From Goniomonas avonlea (lineage: Eukaryota > Cryptophyceae > Goniomonadida > Goniomonadaceae), in NCBI GenBank assembly GCA_003573635.1, contig QUTJ01031347.1:1-11032 (forward strand): a stretch of 11,032 nt of DNA, read 5' to 3'. Under the pieces are notes generated by a model, which had not been told where the DNA came from, did not search any database, and worked only from the letters and a program-made list of their open reading frames with translations. Both the position numbers and the translations under genes were made by a program. This document shows, piece by piece, positions 1 through 8,800 of this stretch (position 1 is its first letter; each line of letters opens with the position of its first letter).

Positions 1-3000
1 AGTACCAGACGACCGGGCCACGTGACCCACTGCAGTCGAGGGAGCGGCTCTGCAGCACGACCTGCACTAGCACCGCCACCAGTGTCCAAAACAGTGCCTG
101 CGCCCCCAGCCCCGCCACCACTTCAATCGTCGACGGCTGCCGTCAAAAAGTTAAAATGCGGCTGAGAGAGGGCCTGATACTCTCCGCGTGTGTACGTGCT
201 GCATCCAGCATCGTGCGCGTGTGTGCGTGAGTGCGCTGTGTGTACAAAACACTTGGGCACAGCCGGCTCGCAGTTGCAAGGCGGGAGGAGGGAGGAGGGA
301 GCAGCTCTGCTGAGTGCTGCGTGCTGATACATCTTGCGTGACAGCACACGCACTTGAGACCCTTGGCAGCTTGCCTTGCCAGCCCGCGGCAGCACTCTCA
401 GCACGGCGGGGTGTCGCCGCAGAGACACAAGCAGGCAGATCAAGTCCGCCGCCATCAACACTCCTGACACCAAAGCCAGAGCCGCTATCGCTTGGTCGGT
501 CCTTGTCCCCTGTTGGTCTGCCTTACACTGGCCCTTCCAAAGTGCACCAGCAGACTGTGTGACTGACACATGACTGTGTGACTGACGCAGTGACTGTGTG
601 CCTGACACATGGCTGTGTGCCTGGCACATGACTGTGTGTCTGACACATGACTGTGTGCCTGACACATGACTGTGTGACTGACGCAGTGACTGTGTGACTG
701 AGACATGACTGTGTGACTGACACATGACTGTGTGTCTGACACATGACTGTGTGACTGACGCAGTGACTGTGTGTCTGACACATGACTGTGTGACTGACAC
801 ATGACTGTGTGACTGACGAGACAGAGACAGAGAGGAGACAGAGAGGAGACAGAAACGATTCGTCCCCACCTGGTAGAGGCCGCACAGCTCGGTGCTGACG
901 ATGTTGACCTTGGACGTGAGGGCGCCGACATCATTGCGCTGGAACTGCACGAGGGCCGACACCACGGTGTTGCTCTTGACGCCGATGAACGCCATGTACA
1001 AAAACACCTACGCAGTACAGGGTAAACAACTTGAGAGCCAAACTACAAAAAGTCAAAGAACTTGAGTCAGAGTCAAAGTGAAACCGCGAGACACTGGGAG
1101 TCACACGGTAAGTTGCAACTGCACGGGGCACGGTTCCAGCCAAAGTGCACAACCGCACCAACCCACCATAAGTTACAGCTGCACGGGCACGGTTCCAGCC
1201 AAAGCACACAACCGCACCAACCCACCATAAGTTGCAATTGCACGGGGCACGTTTCCAGCCAAAGCACACAACCGCACCAACCATGAGTTGCACGGGGCAC
1301 GTTTCCAGCGAAGGCACACAATCGCACCTGCGCGGTCTCCGGCTCAGGAATAAAATCAAATGTCACGAGTTGCTGCATGAGAGCAACAGTCTCGGCTTTT
1401 GACAGAGGGACGTCCAGATTTTCCGCAAGACTCACACTGCAGTGCGGTGTTAACACACCCCAGTCGCCCGTGTCAGCTGCGGAATTAGACTGGGGGCAAA
1501 CGATAACAAGATCGACCACACACGCGACAGGCGAAACCGCTCGATAGTGTGGGGCGTCTGGAGCCTGGCCTGAACGCACTGACACCCCCCCTGAGACCGC
1601 ATGTGGTGCCTGTGAGGTTGGCGCCACACTCTGAGACTGTTTGGCACACATGCTGGTGGGAACGGTGTGCCCGCATTCGAAGCTTGAGAGCGCAGTGTCG
1701 CGTAATAAACTCCGAGTGCGGCGACGCAGAGGTGAAACTCGCAGTGTCACCGATTCACTCCAGAGCTGTCAGGGTGTGCGGCGCCGATTAGCGAGAAGCC
1801 GACGCCCCAGTCATTGAGCGTCAGCGTCGCTTCGTCGCACAGCGGCAGCACCACTTGCTCCAAATAAATCCGACCTGTGCGAGGGTTGGTGGCATTCAGA
1901 GGGTGGCACGTGTTCACATAAGCCGTTGCGGACAGGGGCGTCTTGTGTTCTCGCACAAGCTTGCTGACATTGAGAGGGGTGTCATGTGTTCTTATACCAC
2001 CGTTGCTGACGTTCGAAGGGGCACACGGGCACGCAGAGCACAACAATCACAAGCTAGAGTCGTGGCACAGGAGCAGATGAGATCAGAGCGCACCGCAGGG
2101 CCATCCAGGAACGCAGCTGAGGTTGCCGGACAAGGTGACGGCGGTGGAGTTGAGCGCAATGCTTGCGGTCATGGATGGGTACGGCCCATCCCCGTTTGGA
2201 TGGCCTGCCTCTCCCCTCGCCTGTGCCATGATGTGTCAGAGCGTTCGGGGCGAAGTGCGTGCGGGGAAGGCGTGCAAGTGGGCATGTTGTTTGCATTTCT
2301 CTTGCACTGAGTCCGCGAGTCGAGAGTCTCGCACAAGCCTTGAACAGTGGCACCACTGACCTCAAAAAGGGACGTGCTTGAATTCCACACGCCCTTCATT
2401 GTCAGACCATAGGCCGGGATCAAGTTCTTCGCGACAAGGGCGTCGCTCTTGATCACAGCAACAATACCACCATTTGCGAGCACCTAAAACAAGTTCAGCG
2501 CCAAGCTCATGAGGGCGCATAGTAGATCACGGCATATAAACGTGCAGGGTCTGAAAAATGCAAGCACACCAGCGCAATATCAAGCAAGACGGGCGTGTCA
2601 GCTACGGCGCCACGCATTTCCGTTGGACGAAGCCCCGAAGCGTCAGCCTGCCACGTATCACCGAAGGTCGCGGCACGACAATGTTACCGGCACATAAAAA
2701 GAGCATTTCTTTGCCCCTTCTGGAAATCCCGCATTATTCATCGAGGTGAACGCCTCTGCAGGACGAACAGTATGGGGTGTCGGAAGAAGAACCAGCATAT
2801 TCGACAACGGGAAAGCTGGGTTGACTTTGGGTTTCGCAAGTTTTCGATACAGTTGGGTCCGGACAACCCATTGAAAATCCTGCAAGGACTGAGGAAAACG
2901 CGGTGACAATATCTTGTCCACCTGTGCCCTTGTGCGTGTCTCATCAAAAAACAGCGCAGACTCAGTCCATCCCTTGAGCATGATCGGAATCTCTGCAAAA

Positions 3001-3228
3001 GAACGAACTCCATCTACCTGCACCTGATCTCTGGCCCATCTGTCCAGCTCCTGTGACCGTGACTTTAGCAATAATGACAACGCACTGGCTTCGTACCGCG
3101 CTGGCCATGAGCTTGTCCTTGCATAGGACCACACATGCTGAGACAAAAATGACCTCAGCCAAGTACAAACTGGAAAACCATAGTTTGCCAGACAGCTCCT
3201 GCTTGTTGACGCATGGCATGAGGGGCAT
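1..3228 (-). CDS. Polycystin/TRPP-like channel protein, multi-exon, 3' end beyond the window
   Basis: Proposed exons on the minus strand are 3228-3097, 3017-2688, 2483-2361, 2220-2094, 1874-1759, 1489-1328, 1007-870, 509-354 and 136-1 (open at the edge), about 473 codons. All junctions are GT-AG and the phases agree (mostly phase 0). The ATG at 3228 has A at -3, is the first Met after an in-frame stop, and lies 68 bases from a TATA-like box. Exon 1 holds a hydrophobic helix (LWFSSLYLAEVIFVSACVVL). A large soluble region follows, then FIPEPETAQ joined to VFLYMAFIGVKSNTVVSALV, which aligns with the polycystin W-I-D-x-x-T-R-A-V-F-I-E-F-x-x-Y-N-x-N segment. Two more helices follow, in exons 509-354 and 136-1. 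This order matches helix S1, the extracellular TOP domain, S2 and S3; the pore would lie off the window. Family assignment rests on pattern and order, without strong identity. The frame opening with an acceptor at 3138 (exon 3137-2688) is an alternative to the first intron. The introns at 1490-1758, 2484-2687 and 137-353 show no repeats. Another multipass membrane protein is possible. Confidence 0.5.
555..820. repeat. 19-20-base minisatellite, 14 copies, in an intron of the channel gene
   Basis: The unit is ctgtgtgactgacacatga with copies varying at one or two bases. The 2nd, 7th and 11th copies are a 20-base variant containing gacgcagtga, which hints at a higher-order block. It is followed at about 818-855 by a short gagacagagag-type repeat. 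The array fills most of intron 510-869 of the minus-strand gene and keeps long open frames in several frames because stop codons are rare in the unit. Those frames are not genes. Confidence 0.95.
1109..1328. repeat. ~59-base minisatellite, 4 copies, ending at a 5' splice site
   Basis: Copies begin at 1109, 1169, 1228 and 1284 and share taagttgcaa, tgcacggggcacg, ttccagccaaag and caaccgcaccaacc. The array occupies two thirds of intron 1008-1327 of the minus-strand gene. The last copy is shorter and abuts the proposed 5' splice site: on the minus strand the intron begins GTGCGATTGTGTGC, and the other copies carry GTGCGGTTGTGTGC at the same place. Confidence 0.92.
1885..2033. repeat. Diverged 36-41-base repeat, about 4 copies, intronic
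   Basis: Copies begin near 1885, 1925, 1961 and 2002 with gttgg/gttgcg/ttgctgac, then an agagggg-like core and gtgttc. The copies differ much more from each other than in the other arrays, so this is an older or eroded array. It lies in intron 1875-2093 of the minus-strand gene. Confidence 0.7.
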
Positions 3229-3438
3229 TTTTGTTCAGCTCACTGCTGGGCCATCGAGGAAGATTTGTTTCAATTTTGAAAGCACGACATTGCCATTTTA
3301 TAGTTACTGTTGGTCAGCATATCCAGGTCCTTATCTCGCGTGTGTAGTAAAAGAAACTTCAAAGACACAGTAGATATGACAGTGCTTTTTTTTTGAAAAC
3401 TGACGGCGGTGGCGCCATCTGCGGCCATCATCGCCGCC
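3229..3438. promoter_or_regulatory. Divergent promoter region with TATA-like box
   Basis: These 210 bases separate the start codons of the minus-strand channel gene (3228) and the plus-strand coiled-coil gene (3439), so both promoters and 5' untranslated regions must fit here unless upstream exons were missed. On the minus strand, TATAAAA lies at 3302-3296, 68 bases before the ATG at 3228, a distance compatible with a short leader. No TATA box is seen facing the plus-strand gene. That side has a run of nine T at 3386-3394, and its ATG sits in a strong initiation context (gccgccATG). Promoter function is inferred from position and the TATA match only. Confidence 0.4.
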
Positions 3439-5127
3439 ATGCCCCCAAAGAAGAAAGCAAAAGGGAAAGCAAACGCAGAGCCAGTGACTGGAGGTCTTCA
3501 CAGTCCCTTGCTCGCAGAGGTACTCCAAGGGCTTGCTTCAGCTATTGGAAAGGAGCTTTCGTTTTCTGGAACGAAACAGGTTGAGGCCGAGCTGCAGGTA
3601 TTCGTGAGGTTCACATGGAACTCCGACTAACCTGTTCGTAGGAACTGAAGAAAACGCACCAAGAACAACTAGCACTTGCCAAGGATTGTGGCGAACTAGT
3701 CTTGAGTGTCAAGCGCGATAAGGAAGCCAAAGAACGCGCTCTCGATGTGCTGGGGGCTGACAAGATTGACACTGCGGAGATCGAGAACGAGGTGGCCATT
3801 GTGCAGCAGAGTTTTCGTGCCAAGATTGCGGAGTTGCAAAGCCTTCTCAATGACCAGGAGGCTTGGGTCAACCCGGAACGCGTTAACTGGCTCCGGGATG
3901 TGGAGCAGCATACGTCAAGCCTGCAGGAGCTCAGTGGTCAAGAGTCAGAGTTGCGTTCGAAGCTCCAGGATGCAAAGAACCGCGAAGAGGAAAGAGCACG
4001 AGAAGACGCCGTGTTGCGTCAAGATCTGCACGAGATTGTTGCAAAGCTCGCGGCTGCGGAGGCTGAGGCGAAGGCCGCCACGGAAGCTGCAGACGTCGCA
4101 GCACTGAAACAACAGGAGAAGCTGTCTAAAACTTTCCATGTGGACCCACAGGCGTTCGATTCAGAATGGGACAGGACGTATTTTGAGGACAGTGAGGTTG
4201 TGCTTGATAGAGGTGGGAAGCCATACTACCTTCCAGCAGGTTCGTTGTGCTCTCTGTCGCGTGTGCTCACAGAGAACAGGGTGGACTCGATTCGCGCTTC
4301 GACTTGAGGAATTCGACAACAGATTCGATGGCTGGCATGTGGCGTATCATGGCACCAAGGTTGATCATGTCTGTGACAGCATCATCCAATTTGGTCTTCT
4401 GAAACCAGGTTTGCATTGTTTGCGATGGGACTTGCTGTGTGACAACTCTAGGCACAACTGCTGGGGCAAAGTTGCTGCGGCACAGCTCTGCATGTGATGC
4501 CTCAAGTGTCCTGGTGTCACCGAGCATCCAATATGCTGCACTTGCATCCAAATCTCCGACCTTTCCACCATCGCCGTGTTTTCAGCTCGCCAGCGGCAAG
4601 TGGGCCCAGGTACACAGCTTTTTTTGTTTTTGCTTTGGTTCGAAGCAGAAGTGACCTCATTCCCTGGTCCAACCGTGCCCGCAGGCTGTGTTTCAGACAA
4701 GAGTGAGGCCTGGATCATTCACGGAGGCAGGCAGTTCCTTGCCCGAAGACTTCTGGCCAGCGAATCGTCTGATTGACACTCATGTTTGCCCCCCTTCCCT
4801 TTTATTCATTTGTGCAACAATTCATCCGATTTCTTTCAACCCATGCCTACTCGGCTCTGAGAAACTCCAGTGCTGATATGGTCTGCCCGACACTCACACG
4901 GACTCTCTCTAGTACAAGGCCAACGAGGGCCTTGAGTGGACTCTGCAGGACCCGGCTGACGCGCACGTGTATGGACTCATGGTTCGTGTGTTGGACCACT
5001 CGCCGGATGCCCAGGTGGGTCGACGTGCGAAAATTATTTCCCTCGACTCACTTGACTGTGACCCCAGATTGCGCAACTTGTGGCTGCTGCTCCAGAGATA
5101 TGTCTCTCTGGTTCTCCGAAGTACTGA
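3439..5127 (+). CDS. Coiled-coil protein with C-terminal YHGT (ADP-ribosyltransferase-like) domain, complete, 434 aa
   Basis: Exons are 3439-3597, 3642-4239, 4280-4408, 4452-4609, 4685-4783, 4913-5014 and 5068-5127 (stop TGA 5125-5127). All are GT-AG and phases agree. Residues 3-10 (PKKKAKGK) look like a basic nuclear-localisation stretch. Residues about 47-225 are rich in Glu, Lys, Ala and Leu and should form a long coiled coil. The C-terminal domain begins at YYLPAGW (~248) and contains WHVAYHGT (H276), VSPSIQYAAL (Y323), SGKWAQ, RVRPGSF and GLEW (E389) followed by VYGLMVR. I recognise this series from a family widespread in protists. A His in a Y/W-H-G-T motif, then a Tyr near S-P/S-x-x-x-A, is the PARP-type nucleotide-binding arrangement; assigning Glu389 as the third catalytic-type residue is a guess. 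The activity and target are unknown. Introns are 40-135 bases, and the 3598-3641 intron has a clear branch-like ctaac. The upstream neighbour is divergent. Confidence 0.75.
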
Positions 5128-5874
5128 CCAATCCGGGCTCAGACCAATCGACAGAGACTCCACAAACAGGACCCAGCCAACAAGTTATAAAGCCAGTGCC
5201 AGATCACAATGGAATGTGCAGACTAAAGCCGGGGCTCCGTCTCACAAGAATCAACAGCCCTATGAGAGTTCGCAGAGCTGTGCACAGAGCGTTAGAGCTT
5301 TCAAGTCGCTTCAGCACACCGGCCATATGCACGGCCCAAAGTGAAATCCTCAGGATACACACCACATTGCGGCGCGCATAAAAAAACGAAAAGAAAATTG
5401 AAAACTAGAAACAAACATTTTTGTTCAACCGGGCGGATCGTACTGTCAACCAATGAACATCTTCACGGTATCTTGGCTGCACAGCAGTTCTGGAAATGGT
5501 TGTCGGCCTTCATGAAACAGAATCAGACAGCTGTGACCTCCCATTTCTTTTACCAGTGTAGGTGCAGGCGGTGACCGTATCCTCGGCAAGCTGTCTCGGA
5601 ACTTGGAACTTCGCCCGTTCGTCATGACGGTTTCGGGTTGTACACAACTCCCTTATTACTCACCCTTCAGAGGTCCCTTTCTCCCCCTTTGGGGGATGTC
5701 CGATTCCTTCATATGGGCCAAATCATCCATAAGAGGATAGGTTGTGATGTATTTGACGCCGAGGTGATGCTCCTCATACGATATATGAGTTTTTTTGTGA
5801 ATTTGACAATATCCAAGTCAGCAGGTCTGTCAAAGAAGGACCACACTTGAGGACCAGAACAACAGTCGGGAACC
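5128..5874. other. Intergenic region, no gene recognised
   Basis: This 747-base stretch follows the stop of the YHGT gene and precedes the ATG of the B-box/ACSBG gene on the same strand. It must hold the 3' end of the first transcript and the promoter of the second. An A-rich run (cataaaaaaacgaaaagaaaa) lies near 5377-5397. I found no AATAAA. A weak gatatatgag near 5779-5788 lies about 90 bases before the next start. One open stretch at 5535-5738 reads GGDRILGKLSRNLELRPF among others, but it has no neighbouring exon or known match, so I do not call it. Confidence 0.6.
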
Positions 5875-8800
5875 ATGGCGGCACTCTGTGATCTTTGCTC
5901 AGAGAAGCCGGCAGTTGTTTTCTGTCGAGATTGCCGGTCTGTGGACATTGTCAGTCCGGATCCGACAGGTGCCAAGTACTGTCAACTGGTAATTGAGCTC
6001 GTAATGTTGGCATTTCTCTGAACGCACCACAGTGTGACAGCGCCCTGCACAACACACAACGGCAAAATCATCACCGCGTGCCAGTCTCGAACGTGCAATC
6101 GACGCCCTATAGCAATCTTGTGTCAACGGTACGCGATGGTGCGGTGAGGTTTTTCTGACTTTTGCACAGAATGCGGCTTCGCCGCCGGCCGCCGCACAGG
6201 CACCCGCTCCGTCTCCGGCGCAACAAGCTCAAGCCCACGCCAACACTCTTCGTTTGCAGGCTGAACAGGCAGCACAGGCAGCAGCTCTTGCCCAGCAGCA
6301 GGCTGCTGCCGCTGCGGCTCAGGCCCAAGAGGCAGCAAACGCGCAAGCGGCCGCACAGGCGGCCCAACAAGCAGCAGCCCAGCAAGCGGCGGCCCAACAA
6401 GCCGCTTCGCAACAGGCAGCAGCTCAACAAGCAGCCGCTTCGCAACAGGCAGCAGCTCAACAAGCAGCCGCTTCGCAGGCTGCATCCAATCAAGCACAGC
6501 AAGCGTTTTTCGCCTCGCAGCAAGCCGCGCAGGCACAGGCGACCCAACCGGCTGCAGCCTTTGCCCCCTCTGAGCCCAAGCCCGCGCCGCAAGCGCAGGC
6601 GACTGGGTCTGCAACACATGCGCATGCGACTGGGTCTGCGGCCCTGCACCAGGATCTTGCCGATGTAAGTTACAGGGCGCGCTAGCAGTGGTGAGCTCAC
6701 CTGACTGCAGTATGTGGCACTGCTGTCCAAGCAGCCCACGTATGGCACAACCTGGGTGACTCAGCGCAACGCACAACTTCTGCGTCCGCGTTCTAAGGGC
6801 ACAGAGGGATCTGAGAATCCTCTCACGGTTCGTCGCCCATTCATTCCGTTATTTCCGCAAAAATGCCGTTGGCTCCTCAGAGTAAATGATTGTTCACAGG
6901 TGATGCACGTGTTCGAAGCCACTGCGGCGCGTCTTCAGCACAAACCTGCTATCTGGCATCGCAGCGACCCGCAGGCTGAGTTTCAGGCTTCCACATGGGG
7001 AGAGTTCAATCAGGTACTCAACTCGTAGGCGTCTGTGAACCTTTGCGGCCTCTCCTAGTGTGAACGTCTGTGGCCTCTCCTAGTGTGAATGGTTGTGTCC
7101 TCACCTCCTGTGAACGTTTGTGGTCTCTCCACAGGCGGCGGGCAAACGGAAGTGAGATCTGATATCGCTGTCCAGGATGTTCTTCGTGCTGCGATGGGCT
7201 TCATTGCTCTTGGTCTAGAGCCGCACCAGTCAGTGAACATCATGGGCGATAACTCCTATGAATGGATGGTCGCATCCATCGGTTGTATCTACGCCGGTGG
7301 CATTTCCTGCGGTGTCTACAGCCAGATTTCGGACAGCGTCTGCCATTACCAAGCTGAGCAGTCCGAGGTGCGGACCTTTCCGTCTCTACTCGCGTTCCTG
7401 TGCATAGTAGGTCATGCTTGTGTTTGACCTTGTATCAGGCGGTGGTGGCGATTGTTGACGGGCCAGCAACTCTCCTCAAGTTTCTCAAGGTTCGCGCGCA
7501 CCTGCCCAAGCTGCGCGCTATCATTCAGTACGGCCCTGCGCCTCTCAACCCCACGGTGCGCGAGGCGTTAGGGCACAGTGCGTGTGTCTGACCAGCTGCA
7601 GGAACTGGCACAGTACGGTGTCGCTGAGGCCACCTCAGTCAACAAGGCAGAGGGTTTTGTCGGTGTCTTCAAATGGGACAAGTTCATCAGGTGTGCCCCT
7701 TTGATCACCAGCCGTTGCTCTGGCGCTGTACTGTGTCTGGTACACTGCACCAGACACTGCGTCTGTACTGTGTCTGTACTGTGTCTGCAATGTGTCTGGT
7801 ACACCGTGTCTGTACTGTGTCTGTCCGGTGTCTGGCGCATGCTGTGTCTGTACTGTGTCTGTCCCGTGACTGTACTGTGTCTGTACTGGCGCATGCTGTG
7901 TCTGTACTGTGTTTTTCTGTGTCTCTCCTAGTGTCTGGCGCACACTGTGTCTGCACTGTGTCTGGCTCATACTGTGTCTCTCCTGGTGTCTGGCGCTCAC
8001 GGCTGCACTGTGTCTGGCGCTGTCTCTGCACTGCTAATCCACGGCGCTGCGACTGACGAGCGCCCCAGACTACCTCATGCACAAACCGAGGAGCAACAGA
8101 CGAAACTCCGGGAGTCGTTGCAGGAACGTGTCAAGGGTCAGACCCCTGGCATGTGTTGCTCGCTGGTCTACACTCCCGGCACCATTGGCAACCCGAAGGC
8201 CGTTATGCTCAGGTGTGACTTCCTTGTGATGCAACGGATGTGGGTACGCTGTGATGCTCAGGTTTTGCTGTTTTCTTGTCATGTGCGCCGTTTCTTGACA
8301 TCGAGCGTGCAGCCACGACAACGTGACCTGGATGGCTGGATCGTTGACCAAACAACTCCTGGTTTCTGAGGCTGATCGCATTGTGACCCACCTGCCCCTG
8401 AGCTACCACATGGCGCAGTGTTTCGACATCTTCTTGCCCCTCTCTTCCGGCATGCAGGTGGGTCACCGCGCTCCCCAACGCGTGACACGCCCGCTGTATC
8501 ACCACACGTGACAACACGTGACGCAAACACGCGTGGCACGGCCGGCTGTGCGACACAAACACCAGTGACACGGCCGACTGTGCGACACAACATGTGACGC
8601 AAACACGCGTGGCACGGCCGGCTGTTCGACACAAACACGCGTGCCGGCTGTGCGACACAACATGTGACGCAAACACGCGTGGCACGGCCGGCTGTGCGGC
8701 ACAAACACCAGCGACACGGCCGGCTCTGCGGCACAACATTTGGCGCAAAACACGCGTGACACGGCGCAGTGCGACGCAAACACCAGGTGACCGACTGACA

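Noticed and set aside
123-1007. Long minus-strand open frame with a Ser/His/Val/Thr-rich repeat protein
   Set aside because: Its middle is only the translated 19-base minisatellite, open in several frames at once. The flanks are real exons in the same frame, separated by splice sites.
2595-2906. Plus-strand open frame of about 100 codons
   Set aside because: It is antisense to exon 3017-2688 of the channel gene and has no recognisable domain.
5535-5738. Open stretch containing GGDRILGKLSRNLELRPF
   Set aside because: It lacks a start codon context, splice partners and any family resemblance, so I left it as intergenic sequence.
6107-6776. Two long minus-strand frames rich in Leu/Arg or Leu/Pro opposite the Ala/Gln exon
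   Set aside because: They are antisense shadows of GCN/CAR-rich coding sequence; no start, splice or family support.
7139-7175. Acceptor at ctccacag (ending 7135) as the start of the acyl-CoA synthetase exon
   Set aside because: It meets an in-frame stop for the phase-0 donor at 7013. The acceptor ending 7175 restores both frame and the family spacing (TWGEFNQ to DVLRAAMGF).
7556-7595. Frameshift between two acyl-CoA synthetase frames
   Set aside because: A 40-base GT-AG intron with a ctgac branch-like site joins the frames cleanly in phase 0, so no lesion is needed.
8505-8785. Possible CRISPR array
   Set aside because: Units are directly tandem and vary along their whole length with no unique spacers, no cas genes are present, and the region lies in a eukaryotic intron.
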